A stretch of DNA of 17,482 bases from Thermodesulfatator atlanticus (GCA_011321895.1 DROK01000093.1:1-17482), one strand, 5' to 3'. Positions 1 through 8,352 are shown, counted from the first letter of the stretch. The notes: a model not told the origin generated them from the letters alone. Numbers and translations: made by a program.

Positions 1-4
1 TATG

Positions 5-44
5 TCCTCTCCTTCCAGTATAGCTTTTAAGCTGATCCTGTCAC
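5..44 (-). promoter_or_regulatory. Possible minus-strand promoter at the left edge
   Basis: Read on the minus strand there is GTGACA (44-39), a 16-nt spacer and TATACT (22-17), followed by a purine-rich GGAAGGAGAGGA (16-5) that resembles a ribosome binding site for a gene starting just left of the window. The strong plus-strand terminator next to it argues instead for an incoming plus-strand gene, and the predicted transcription start would cut into the binding site. Ambiguous. Confidence 0.25.
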
Positions 45-70
45 GAATTGAACGATTTTCATGAACAAAT

Positions 71-107
71 TAAGCCGGGGAACAAAACCCCGGCTTATTT
101 CATTTTT
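71..107 (+). terminator. Intrinsic terminator of an upstream plus-strand transcript
   Basis: A perfect 10-bp stem (71-80 pairing with 88-97, core AAGCCGGGG/CCCCGGCTT) with a 7-nt loop is followed by a T-rich run to 107. The orientation implies a plus-strand transcript entering from the left edge. One reading frame is open from position 2 to a TGA at 62-64, only 7 nt before the stem, and could be the last 20 codons of that gene. This is too short to identify. Confidence 0.8.
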
Positions 108-144
108 CAACCCTTCCGGCACCGGTCTTAAAAACAAGTAATTG

Positions 145-173
145 TTGATCTCCCCCCGCGATTTTGCTATCTG
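145..173 (+). promoter_or_regulatory. Sigma-70-like promoter, extended -10, for mltD-znuA
   Basis: TTGATC (145-150), a 17-nt spacer, and TATCTG (168-173) preceded by TGC, which makes an extended -10. The predicted start near 180 leaves a leader of about 70 nt before the ATG at 251. It lies just after the upstream terminator, as expected for a new transcription unit. Judged by eye only. Confidence 0.5.
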
Positions 174-250
174 AATAAAAGTTCGGACCAAGGGTTATCA
201 TTTGTTTCGAGCGGGCCGAAAAAGATGACATAAAGACCAAGGAGGTGGAG

Positions 251-1525
251 ATGCGCGGGCTCTTGGTGCTTTTTCTCTGTTTGTGCTGGCTTGCGCCGGT
301 TTTGGGAGCCCCCCAGAATACCGATCCTTTCGACCGGGACGAAAATATCACCGAAGAAAGGCTTCAATTGATCGAGGATGACATTCCCCCTTCAGATATC
401 CCCATCACCCTTAACGAAAAAGTGGAATATTTCATCCGTTATTTTACCACCACCAAAAGGGAAGTCTTTGCCCGGTGGCTGGCGCGGTCCGGAAGATATC
501 TGCCCATGATCAAAGAGATCTTTAGAGAATACGGGCTGCCTGAAGACCTGGCTTATCTGGCCATGATTGAAAGCGGTTTTAACCCCTTTGCCTATTCCCG
601 GGCTGGTGCCTGTGGGATCTGGCAGTTTATTCGTTCCACGGCCCGCAGGTACGGGCTCAAAATCAATTATTGGGTGGACGAGAGAAGAGACCCGGAGAAG
701 GCCACCCACGCCGCGGCCAAATATCTTTCGGAACTCTATCAGGAATTTGAATGCTGGCACCTGGCTTCTGCCAGTTACAACGCCGGGGAAGCCAAATTAA
801 GGCGGGCTATCAGGCGCTACGGGACCAGGGATTTTTGGAAGCTCTGTCGCTACCGTTACCTCAAACGGGAGACCAAAAACTACGTTCCCAAGATGATAGC
901 GGCCATGATCATCGCCAAAAACCCGGAAAAATTCGGCTTTGACGTAGAGCCTTACCCACCGCTGGATTACGAAATCATCGAAGTGCCCGGAGGCACGGAC
1001 CTCAGGGCCGTGGCGCTCGCCAGCGGGACAGACTACGACCTAATCCGGCTCCTTAACGCCGAACTGAGACGGGGCAAGACCCCGCCCACGGTGGCCTCCT
1101 ATCCGGTAAAGGTCCCCTTTGGCCGGGGGGAAGAGACCCTGGCCGCTTTAAGAAACATCCGCTTTGTCTACTACCGCCAGAACCTTCGTCACCGCGTCCA
1201 CCGGGGCGAAAGCCTTTACAAAATCGCCTCCTATTACGGGGTCTCGGTCCGGGCCCTTAAGCGGGCCAACCACCTAAGAGGCCACAAATTAAGGGTCGGG
1301 CAGGTGTTGCGTATCCCGGTGCGTACCCAGGCCGTACTTTACGTTTCAGCCAAACCTGTCTCTCCCCGGGGACAGGCCATGGTTTACCAGGTCAAACCCG
1401 GAGATTCACTCTGGAAAATCGCCCGTAAATTCGGGGTACGCCTTTACGACCTGAAGGCCTGGAACAATTTGAGGGGCAATCTCATAAAGCCAGGACTCAA
1501 GCTCCTTATCTGGCCAGAAGCATGA
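251..1525 (+). CDS. mltD: MltD-like membrane-bound lytic murein transglycosylase with two LysM domains
   Basis: Cleaves the glycan strand of peptidoglycan in the periplasm, forming 1,6-anhydromuramyl ends. The 424 residues begin with a signal peptide (about 1-20, ending VLGA). An SLT/goose-lysozyme-like domain follows (about 85-215) with the catalytic glutamate in AMIESGFN (E107), the GIWQF motif (122-126), the ASASYNAG stretch (172-179) and YVPK (211-214). Two LysM peptidoglycan-binding repeats lie at about 313-356 and 379-422. The start chosen is ATG 251, placed 5 nt after AAGGAGG (239-245); a GTG at 245 lies inside that binding site and is rejected. No lipobox cysteine is evident after the signal peptide, so it may be soluble, although the family is often lipid-anchored. 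It overlaps the next gene by 4 nt (ATGA), so the two are probably translated together. Domain order and length match MltD. Confidence 0.9.
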   Translation: MRGLLVLFLCLCWLAPVLGAPQNTDPFDRDENITEERLQLIEDDIPPSDIPITLNEKVEYFIRYFTTTKREVFARWLARSGRYLPMIKEIFREYGLPEDLAYLAMIESGFNPFAYSRAGACGIWQFIRSTARRYGLKINYWVDERRDPEKATHAAAKYLSELYQEFECWHLASASYNAGEAKLRRAIRRYGTRDFWKLCRYRYLKRETKNYVPKMIAAMIIAKNPEKFGFDVEPYPPLDYEIIEVPGGTDLRAVALASGTDYDLIRLLNAELRRGKTPPTVASYPVKVPFGRGEETLAALRNIRFVYYRQNLRHRVHRGESLYKIASYYGVSVRALKRANHLRGHKLRVGQVLRIPVRTQAVLYVSAKPVSPRGQAMVYQVKPGDSLWKIARKFGVRLYDLKAWNNLRGNLIKPGLKLLIWPEA

Positions 1526-2406
1526 TCCGGGCGGTTTTAAGTATCTTGTTCCTTTCCCTGCTGCTGGGGAAGGTATGGGCCGGCTCCAAACCCCTCATAG
1601 TGGCCAGCATCTATCCGCTGGCTGAAATAGCCAGAGAAATTGGCGGGGAGGCGGTGGAAGTAAGGCTTCTTTTGCCTCCCGGGGCGGACCCTCACGCCTG
1701 GGAACCAACTCCTCAAGATATCCTGTCTTTAAAAAAGGCAGAACTCCTCTTTGCCGTGGGAGGCGGCCTTGAGCCCTGGCTCGATGACCTGCGCAAGGGT
1801 CTTGAAATCCGCCATCTCTTCCTGATCTTCCCCCCTAAAACCGGTCATTCCGGCCACGGGCCAGACCCTCACGTCTGGCTTGATTTCCCAAGAGACGCCG
1901 AGATCTCCTGGGCGCTGGCGCAGAAGATGGCCCAAATCATACCTGATGAGGCGGACCTTTTCCTGAAAAGGGGAAAAAGGCTCCAAGAGAAATTCCTGAG
2001 ATTACACCGCCTCTTCCAGGAAACCCTTGCCACCTGCCGTCACCGGACCGTGGTGTTAGCCGGGCACGATGCCTTTGGCGCCTGGGAAAAAAATTATGGC
2101 CTCCGTTTTTGCACCCTGGCCGGCCAAAGCCCCGAGGCGGAACCCACCCCCAAGACCTTACGACACCTAATCGAATTAGTAAAACAGAAAGGACTTAAGG
2201 CCGTCTATTACGACGAGCCCTCCGCCCGGCGTTTTGCAGAAATTATCGCCGAGGAAACCGGTGCCAAAGTCTATTATCTGACCCCTGCCGCTTCACCCAC
2301 CCGGGAAGAGCTGGCCGCCGGCCTTTCCTTTTGGGACTTTATGTCTCGCAACCTCAAATATCTCAGCTTAGGTTTGTGCTGCCAGTTAAATATTGGTCAA
2401 ATTTAG
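1522..2406 (+). CDS. znuA: ZnuA-like (cluster A-I) metal ABC transporter substrate-binding protein
   Basis: Periplasmic metal-binding protein of the ZnuA/TroA/PsaA family (294 residues), normally delivering Zn or Mn to an inner-membrane ABC transporter. The signal peptide covers about 1-20 (ending VWA). Candidate metal ligands are H58 in DPHAWEPTP, H117 in DPHVWLD and H182 in AGHDAFGAW; three histidines favour zinc over manganese. The histidine-rich loop typical of ZnuA is short (H109-x2-H112). The C-terminal aspartate usually found in an LDPLG-type motif is replaced: the equivalent stretch reads YLTPAA (T254). It ends with about a dozen residues (SLGLCCQLNIGQI) not expected in the family. 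No znuB or znuC lies beside it; the ATG overlaps the stop of the lytic transglycosylase gene. Family assignment is secure; substrate and partner transporter are inference. Confidence 0.85.
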   Translation: MIRAVLSILFLSLLLGKVWAGSKPLIVASIYPLAEIAREIGGEAVEVRLLLPPGADPHAWEPTPQDILSLKKAELLFAVGGGLEPWLDDLRKGLEIRHLFLIFPPKTGHSGHGPDPHVWLDFPRDAEISWALAQKMAQIIPDEADLFLKRGKRLQEKFLRLHRLFQETLATCRHRTVVLAGHDAFGAWEKNYGLRFCTLAGQSPEAEPTPKTLRHLIELVKQKGLKAVYYDEPSARRFAEIIAEETGAKVYYLTPAASPTREELAAGLSFWDFMSRNLKYLSLGLCCQLNIGQI

Positions 2407-2434
2407 CCAAGACCAGCCTCTTCTAAGTTTATTC

Positions 2435-2462
2435 TTGCCAAGGCATCTTCTTTGCATTAGAA
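2435..2462 (+). promoter_or_regulatory. Weak candidate promoter for secDF
   Basis: TTGCCA (2435-2440), a 16-nt spacer, and TTAGAA (2457-2462) in the 93-nt gap between znuA and secDF. The -10 is poor, and no terminator hairpin follows znuA, so readthrough from the upstream genes is equally possible. Confidence 0.3.
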
Positions 2463-2499
2463 ACTCCAAACCAGTATGGCGATACAAAGGGGGAGTTCT

Positions 2500-5088
2500 A
2501 TGCCGCGGATGCTCAAATGGAAGATGGCTCTGCTGGCCTTTCTAACTTTGCTTTCCGTATTGTTGGTATTGCCCTCTTTTTACCCCAACCTTCCCTCCTG
2601 GTACCTCAAACACATTTACGGGCAGCGGTTGAAGCTCGGGCTTGACCTTCAGGGAGGCATGCACCTGGTACTGCAGGTAGACATAGACAAGGCCATCCAG
2701 AACGCCCTAAACGCCCGGCTCAAAGATCTTCAGCAGGTACTGGCCCGCAAGGGCATAAGGGTGAAAATTGGCGAAGCCCAGGAACCCCACCAGGCCGTCC
2801 TTATCTTTCCCAGCAAAGAGGCCCTGGCCCGGGCCAAGGAGATTATCAACCAAGAATTCGGTTCCCTGAAGATCGTCCGGGAAGAAGAAGGTAAATTTCC
2901 CAAGCTGGTGGTTTCCCTTACCGAAAAACAGATAGCCTTTATCCGTGAAAACGCCCTTGACCAGTGTCTGGAAATAATCAGAAACCGGATCGACCAGTTC
3001 GGGGTTACCGAACCGGTAATCGTAAAGCAGGGCACAGACAAGATCGTTGTCCAGCTCCCCGGGGTCAAGGACCCGGAGCGCGCCCTCAAACTAATCGGAC
3101 AGACGGCGCAGCTGGAATTCCACCTGGTTGACGAAGAAGCCATGGCCCGCATTGATCTGCCTGGCCTCATCGCCAGGGCCATAAAGGAGGGCCGGCTCAA
3201 ACCCGACGCCTCCCGGGAAGAAATAAACAGGGTCTTGCGGCCCTATATCCCTCCTGACGACGAAATATATTTCCTCGTGGAGCGGGACAGGCAGACGGGC
3301 CGGGTAATCAAAAAGCCCCTGTTGCTGAAAAAACGGGCGGTCCTTACCGGAGATATGGTAAAGACGGCCCGGGTACGCATCGGGGGCGTCTACAACGAGC
3401 CGTACGTAGCCCTTGAATTTACCGACCGGGGAGCCCGGATATTTGCCCGGGTAACCGAAGAAAACGTAGGCAAGAGGCTGGCCATTGTGCTGGACGACGT
3501 AGTCCGTTCGGCACCGGTGATCAGGGAAAAGATCCCCGGAGGGCAGGCCCAGATCACCGGCTCTTTTACCTACGAAGAGGCCGCTGATCTGGCCATCGTC
3601 TTACGGGCCGGGGCCCTGCCCGCACCGGTCAAGGTGATCCAGAATATCACCGTGGGACCCAGTCTGGGCCGGGATTCCATCAAGAAAGGCCTTATTTCGG
3701 GGCTGATCGGGGCCGCGGCGGTCATGCTCTTTATGATCATTTATTATCGCTTCTCCGGGCTGGTGGCAGACGTGGCCCTGATATTGAACGTATTGATGCT
3801 TTTGGCCGTCCTTTCCCTTTTTAGGGCCACCCTTACCCTGCCGGGTATCGCCGGTATCATCTTGACCATGGGGATGGGGGTGGATTCAAACGTCCTCATT
3901 TTTGAACGGATGCGCGAGGAGCTGGGACTGGGGCGTCCTCCCCGGGCCGCCATCGTGGCCGGTTATGACCGGGCCTTTTGGACCATCGTGGACGCCCATA
4001 TCACCACCCTGATTACCGCCCTGGCCCTCTTTCTTTTCGGCACCGGCCCGATCAAGGGTTTTGCCGTCACCCTTTCGGCCGGTATCGTGATCAACCTCTT
4101 CACCGCCATTTTCGGGACCCGCATCGTCTACGATTACCTCATTGCCAAGGGTAAAACCCCCAAGATCAATTTCATGACCATCATCAAAAACCCCCGTATC
4201 GATTTCATGGGGGCCCGGAAGATAGCCGCCGTGGTCTCGGGGGTTCTGGTCGCCCTGGGCCTGATCGCCTTTGTGCAAATCTCAAGGGGTGCTGCCAATC
4301 TCGGGGTGGACTTTGCCGGCGGGGTGATGGCTTACTACCGGGCAGAAAAACCCTTCAGTCTTGATGAAATCAGAAAGGCCTTAAAAGAGGCCGGGATAAC
4401 GGGCTTTCAACTCCAGGACGTCAAGGGAGAGAACCTCCTGATCGTCAAGCTCAGACGCAAGGCCGAAACCGTGGGCGATCTTGAGGCCAAGGTAAGGGAA
4501 ATCCTTAAAGAAAAATTCCCTTCCTACAATTTTAAGCTTGAAGCCAAGGAGGAAATCGGCTCGGCTATCAGTAAAGAGCTTAAGAGAAAGGCCTTGATCG
4601 CCATCGCCATCTCGCTGGCCGGCATCATTGGTTACCTGGCCTTCAGGTTTAACGTAAGCTTTGGGGTGGCCGCAGCCGCCGCCACCTTTCACGACGTGTT
4701 GGCGGTCCTGGGCCTCTTCTACGTATTAAACCGGGAAATAACCCTGCTCCTGGTGACCGCCCTCCTCACCCTGGCGGGTTACTCCCTCACGGATACGGTG
4801 GTTATCTTTGACCGGATTCGGGAGAACATAAAACGCTACCGGGGCAAAATGAGCTTTGTGGAGATCATCAACCGCAGCGTAAACGAAATGCTGGCCCGCA
4901 CCATTATCACCACCCTGACCACCCTTTTGGTCATTCTGGCCATCCTCTTCTTCGGCGGGGTGGTACTCAGGGATTTTGCGCTGGCCCTGGCCTTGGGCGT
5001 CATCGTGGGGACGTACAGCTCCGTCTTTGTGGCAAGCCCCATCGTGTACCTATGGCATAAGGGAGAAACCCCCAAAGTCGGCGGTTAA
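2500..5088 (+). CDS. secDF: Fused protein translocase subunit SecDF
   Basis: Inner-membrane RND-type protein that uses the proton gradient to pull preproteins through SecYEG on the periplasmic side. Its 862 residues join SecD (about 1-550) and SecF (about 565-862). SecD shows TM1 (about 8-27), the DLQGG motif (49-53), a large periplasmic P1 region (about 60-390) and five further membrane helices. SecF shows one helix (about 573-592), the VDFAGG motif (603-608), a small periplasmic domain and five helices. Candidate proton-relay residues are D462 (GMGVDSNVLIFER), D765 (GYSLTDTVVIFDR) and R800. The ATG at 2500 is chosen because an AGGGGGAG binding site sits 4-5 nt upstream; an in-frame ATG at 2476 has no such site and lies before it. 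Fused SecDF is known in many bacteria. yajC is not adjacent in this window. Confidence 0.95.
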   Translation: MPRMLKWKMALLAFLTLLSVLLVLPSFYPNLPSWYLKHIYGQRLKLGLDLQGGMHLVLQVDIDKAIQNALNARLKDLQQVLARKGIRVKIGEAQEPHQAVLIFPSKEALARAKEIINQEFGSLKIVREEEGKFPKLVVSLTEKQIAFIRENALDQCLEIIRNRIDQFGVTEPVIVKQGTDKIVVQLPGVKDPERALKLIGQTAQLEFHLVDEEAMARIDLPGLIARAIKEGRLKPDASREEINRVLRPYIPPDDEIYFLVERDRQTGRVIKKPLLLKKRAVLTGDMVKTARVRIGGVYNEPYVALEFTDRGARIFARVTEENVGKRLAIVLDDVVRSAPVIREKIPGGQAQITGSFTYEEAADLAIVLRAGALPAPVKVIQNITVGPSLGRDSIKKGLISGLIGAAAVMLFMIIYYRFSGLVADVALILNVLMLLAVLSLFRATLTLPGIAGIILTMGMGVDSNVLIFERMREELGLGRPPRAAIVAGYDRAFWTIVDAHITTLITALALFLFGTGPIKGFAVTLSAGIVINLFTAIFGTRIVYDYLIAKGKTPKINFMTIIKNPRIDFMGARKIAAVVSGVLVALGLIAFVQISRGAANLGVDFAGGVMAYYRAEKPFSLDEIRKALKEAGITGFQLQDVKGENLLIVKLRRKAETVGDLEAKVREILKEKFPSYNFKLEAKEEIGSAISKELKRKALIAIAISLAGIIGYLAFRFNVSFGVAAAAATFHDVLAVLGLFYVLNREITLLLVTALLTLAGYSLTDTVVIFDRIRENIKRYRGKMSFVEIINRSVNEMLARTIITTLTTLLVILAILFFGGVVLRDFALALALGVIVGTYSSVFVASPIVYLWHKGETPKVGG

Positions 5089-5122
5089 AGGGAGGCGGCC
5101 TTCTGGCCGCCCCTTTATTTTT
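5087..5122 (+). terminator. Intrinsic terminator after secDF, shared with the convergent protease gene
   Basis: A GC-rich hairpin pairs 5087-5100 with 5105-5117 across a TTCT loop: GGCGGCC/GGCCGCC, then one bulged A, then an A/T-rich base. TTTATTTTT (5114-5122) follows. The left arm starts within the secDF stop codon and the right arm includes the stop codon of the minus-strand protease gene, so the hairpin probably ends both convergent transcripts; the T-run is better on the plus side. Confidence 0.85.
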
Positions 5123-7523
5123 CTTCCTTCTCCGCCCTGGCAAAAGAGCGCGCCAGCTCGGCCAGCTCCCTCAATTTCTGGTCCACCAGATAAAATATCG
5201 TCCCTTCCGGATAGGTACCGTCTGGGCGCCGCTCTCCCGCCGGCTTGCCGGTAAGGATCTCTATCCCTTCTTCTACCCGGGAGATGGCCCAGATATGGAA
5301 TTTGCCTTCGGCCACGGCCTTTACGATCTCTTCTTTGAGCATAAGTTCTTTGACGTTGGCCTGCGGGATGATCACTCCCTGTTTCCCGGTCAACCCCTTC
5401 TTCTCACAGACCTTAAAGAAGCCTTCGATCTTTTTGTTTATCCCCCCAACGGGCTGGATGTCCCCCTTCTGGCTTATGGAGCCCGTAACTGCAATCCCCT
5501 GATAAATGGGCACCCCGGAAAGGGCGGAAAGCAGCGCAAATAGCTCCGCCCCGGAGGCAGAGTCCCCGTCAATCAACCCGTAACTCTGCTCAAAGCAGAG
5601 GGTGGCTGTAAGGGTAAGCGGCTTGTCGTAAACAAAACGCTCCCTCAAGAAGCCGGCCAGGATAAGGACCCCTTTGGTATGGATCTTCCCGGAAAGTTCT
5701 GCTTCGCGCTCTATGTTGACCACCCCTTCTTTGCCCAGCGAAATATTGACGGTAATACGGGTTGGCCGGCCAAAGGAGTAGTCTCCCAGGTCGTAGACCG
5801 AAAGCCCGTTGATGCTCCCCACCTGGTAGCCGTCGACCTGGATCTTTAAGAGATCCTTTTCGATCATCTCCTGGATGTGCTCCTCGGGCAGGTTGGCCCG
5901 GTATTCCCGCTCCTTGATGGCCCGTTCCAGGTGTTCGGCCTTGATCTGGGAGGCCCCTTCGCGCTTGGCCCAGAAATGGGCTTCCTTGATGACGTCTTGT
6001 ATGACGGGCAGTTCCAGCGAGAGTTTGTCCTGCCGGCCAGCAAGCTCACAGGAAAATTCGATCAACCGGGCAAGGGCCGTGGCGTCCAGGGGCAGGAGTT
6101 TGTCCCTCTTGACCATGGTGGCCACCGCCCGCAAAAACTGCTGGGTCCGCAGCTCGTCCCGGTCAACCCACCGGTCCAGGTGCGCCTTTACCTTGAAGAC
6201 CTCCCTAAAAGTCTCGTCAAAGAGATAGAGCAGATGGTAAATGAAGGGATCACCCTGCAGGATTACCTTGGCCCGGAAAGGAATGGGCTCTGGTTTTAGA
6301 GTCTTGGTGGTGAAAAGGCCAATCTGTTCGGCCAGATCTTCAAGATATATCTTGCGGGTCTTGATGGCCCGCTTGAGATTTTCCCAGCTGAAGGGGTATT
6401 TCAGGAGATCCAGGGCCCTTACGATGAGGAAGCCACCGTTGGCTTTATGGAGGCTTCCCGGCTTCAGCATGGTGAAATCGGTGATCAGCGCCCCAAACTG
6501 GGCCTTACGTTCGATGGCCCCAAAGAGATTGGTATAGGTCGGGTTGGGTTCAAAGACCACCGGGGCCCCTTTGGTCTCCGAATTATCGACAAAGACGTTT
6601 ACCTCGTAGCGGGTAAAGGAGGGTTGAGGGGCAGGTATCGGAAAGGGCATCGGCGGGGGAGGGGCTGGTCGCTGGCGAAAATCATCCAGGTGTTTGACAA
6701 TGTCTTCTTGCACCTCGTTCAAATAAGAGGTCACCCCGGGGATGCCCGCGTATTTTTCCCTGAGTTCCTGAATGTAAGTACCTACCACGTTTAGGACTAT
6801 TTCACGGTCAAGCCTCTTTAACTGCTCCCGCAATTCTTTTTCTAGCTGCTGGATACGCCGGGCCGTGGCGTTTAGTTCTTTCTGTAGTTCTTCGCTCTTT
6901 CGTTTGAGGAGCTCTTTTTTCTCCTCCGGCAGGGCCTGGACGTCCTGAGGGGTCATAGGGGTGCCGTCTTCTTTGGCGGGGATAATCATCATCCCCATGG
7001 GTTCCACGTTCAGGATAAAACCCTCGGCCTTTACTTTCTGCTCAAGCTCCTCGAATATCTTGGCCCGGCGCACGTTGAACTCGCGAATAATGCTTTCCTT
7101 GCGGTTGAGGTAAGCTTCGCTCTCAAAGGCCTCGGGGATCCGTTGCTTGAGATTTTCCACCAGGTCCGCCATGTCCTTTTTGAGTTCCCGGCCCCGGCCG
7201 GGCGGGAGCTCAAGGGCACGGGGAGCATCGGGATCCTTGAAGTTGTAAACGTAGCACCAGTCCGAAGGAGTGGGCCGCTCCTTAGCCTGGAGTTCTACCA
7301 GAGAACGGGTGATATAGCTGGTACCCAAAGAGGCGGTCCCGGCCACGTAAATATGGAAATCGAGGTCTTCGAAATTGAGCCCAAAATCAAGGGCCCTGAC
7401 CGCCCGCTCCTGGGCCAGGATACGCTCTTCCAGGATCCCTATCTCTTCAGTAGAAGTTACTCCCAAGGTCTTGGGATCTATCTTCAGACGAACCTCTTCA
7501 GGTTGAAGGATTTTTCCCGCCAT
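5115..7523 (-). CDS. Lon-like serine-lysine protease of the AAA_32 (LonB/LonC-like) family, degenerate ATPase motifs
   Basis: Cytoplasmic protease of 802 residues. The N-terminal AAA-like region carries family-typical segments such as SDWCYVYNF (87-95) and LPPGRGREL (106-114). A long helical, probably coiled-coil insert spans about 120-285, with a proline-rich linker at 287-301. The second AAA half has LHKANGGFL (358-366) and PEPIPFRAKV (411-420). The C-terminal Lon protease domain (about 560-765) has the Ser-Lys dyad at S657 (GDSASGAE) and K698 (GGINKKIEG). The Walker A site reads AGTASLGTSY (61-70), lacking the lysine, and the Walker B region reads GGFLIVRA (363-370), lacking the acidic residue. 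Start ATG 7521-7523 follows GGAGGGG. It lies 13 nt after the peroxidase-fusion gene, so the two are co-transcribed. Loss of both motifs recalls the ATP-independent LonC of Meiothermus; ATP independence here is inference. Confidence 0.88.
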   Translation of the reverse strand: MAGKILQPEEVRLKIDPKTLGVTSTEEIGILEERILAQERAVRALDFGLNFEDLDFHIYVAGTASLGTSYITRSLVELQAKERPTPSDWCYVYNFKDPDAPRALELPPGRGRELKKDMADLVENLKQRIPEAFESEAYLNRKESIIREFNVRRAKIFEELEQKVKAEGFILNVEPMGMMIIPAKEDGTPMTPQDVQALPEEKKELLKRKSEELQKELNATARRIQQLEKELREQLKRLDREIVLNVVGTYIQELREKYAGIPGVTSYLNEVQEDIVKHLDDFRQRPAPPPPMPFPIPAPQPSFTRYEVNVFVDNSETKGAPVVFEPNPTYTNLFGAIERKAQFGALITDFTMLKPGSLHKANGGFLIVRALDLLKYPFSWENLKRAIKTRKIYLEDLAEQIGLFTTKTLKPEPIPFRAKVILQGDPFIYHLLYLFDETFREVFKVKAHLDRWVDRDELRTQQFLRAVATMVKRDKLLPLDATALARLIEFSCELAGRQDKLSLELPVIQDVIKEAHFWAKREGASQIKAEHLERAIKEREYRANLPEEHIQEMIEKDLLKIQVDGYQVGSINGLSVYDLGDYSFGRPTRITVNISLGKEGVVNIEREAELSGKIHTKGVLILAGFLRERFVYDKPLTLTATLCFEQSYGLIDGDSASGAELFALLSALSGVPIYQGIAVTGSISQKGDIQPVGGINKKIEGFFKVCEKKGLTGKQGVIIPQANVKELMLKEEIVKAVAEGKFHIWAISRVEEGIEILTGKPAGERRPDGTYPEGTIFYLVDQKLRELAELARSFARAEKEEK

Positions 7524-7536
7524 AACCCCTCCGTTT

Positions 7537-8352
7537 TTAAAGGAGTTTTTGCACGGCTTCTAGGGCCGCCTCGTAATCCGGTTCAGCGGTAAGCTCATGA
7601 ACAAGTTCGCGGTAGCGTATAACTCCCTCTTGGTCAAGTACCCAGACCGAACGGGCCAAAAGCTTAAGCTCTTTGATGAGCAAACCAAAGGCGTAAGCAA
7701 AGGAACGATTCAGGTAATCGGAAAAAATCTTGACCCGGCCCACCTGAAAGGCCTCGCAAAACCGCTTCTGGGCAAAGGGTAAATCCAGACTGATGGTCAG
7801 GATTTCCACCCCGGGAAGACGGGAAGCCTCTTCGTTAAAACGTCTGGTCTGGAGCTGACAAATCTCCGTATCAAGGGAAGGAACGCTGCTTATCACGCAG
7901 ACCCTGCCTCTAAACTCGGCGAGGCGGTGAGGGTTGAGTTCCAGATCCACCACGGTAAAATCCGGGGCCTGCTCCCCCACCTCCGGGCGCCACCCAAGGA
8001 GGGTGAGGGGAGAGCCCTGAAAGGTTATTTCCACCGGGGGAGGCTGTTTTTCCAGCACGTCCCACACCCAGCTCATGGCCGCCGCGGTGCGGGAAAAACC
8101 GAGCTGGTTAACCAGAAGGATTACGGCCTCCTCCACCTCTTCGGCCGCAGCGCCAGCCGCCAGGGCCCGCCGGGCGTGGGAATGGACCCCGCCTTCGGAA
8201 CCCAGCGCCGCAGAGGCCGAAAGCTTGAGCAATTCCACCTCCTTACGGTTAAAGACCGTCTTTTCCCTCAGGGTCTGCCCCAGCCTTTCCAGGCTTTCCA
8301 TTATTTCCGGAAACCGCCTTTTGAGCCTTTCGTAAATCGGAGGGTAACCCAT
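7537..8352 (-). CDS. tpx: AhpD/carboxymuconolactone decarboxylase-like domain fused to thiol peroxidase (Tpx)
   Basis: A 271-residue fusion. Residues about 15-100 look like an AhpD/CMD helical domain, with the family-like stretch HSHARRALAAGAAAEEVEEAV (58-78, quoted here only in outline). The expected CxxC redox pair is absent: the segment reads GSEGGVHSHA (51-60). Residues about 106-271 are a full atypical 2-Cys peroxiredoxin of the Tpx type, reducing peroxides. The peroxidatic cysteine is C165 in PSLDTEIC and the resolving cysteine is C199 in FAQKRFC; SLDLPFAQ (188-195) and the C-terminal EPDYEAAL (257-264) also match. A plain Tpx is about 165-170 residues, so the N-terminal 100 are extra. 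Start ATG at 8352 has AAGGAGAGAGG just upstream. First gene of an operon with the Lon-like protease. Peroxidase activity is likely; the role of the first domain is unknown. Confidence 0.88.
   Translation of the reverse strand: MGYPPIYERLKRRFPEIMESLERLGQTLREKTVFNRKEVELLKLSASAALGSEGGVHSHARRALAAGAAAEEVEEAVILLVNQLGFSRTAAAMSWVWDVLEKQPPPVEITFQGSPLTLLGWRPEVGEQAPDFTVVDLELNPHRLAEFRGRVCVISSVPSLDTEICQLQTRRFNEEASRLPGVEILTISLDLPFAQKRFCEAFQVGRVKIFSDYLNRSFAYAFGLLIKELKLLARSVWVLDQEGVIRYRELVHELTAEPDYEAALEAVQKLL

Noticed and set aside
245..250. GTG start for the lytic transglycosylase
   Set aside because: It lies within the Shine-Dalgarno sequence used by the ATG at 251.
392..760. 122-codon minus-strand open frame
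   Set aside because: Antisense to the lytic transglycosylase; no ribosome binding site or domain, and the plus-strand protein is clearly real.
3886..4278. 130-codon minus-strand open frame
   Set aside because: Lies inside secDF; the translation is low-complexity Gly/Asp/His-rich, as expected of antisense frames in GC-rich genes.
4976..5254. 92-codon plus-strand frame crossing the end of secDF
   Set aside because: Crosses the terminator and runs into the antisense of the protease gene; the translation is Pro/Ser/Arg-rich without known motifs.
5877..6299. 140-codon plus-strand frame
   Set aside because: Antisense to the Lon-like protease; no start signals.
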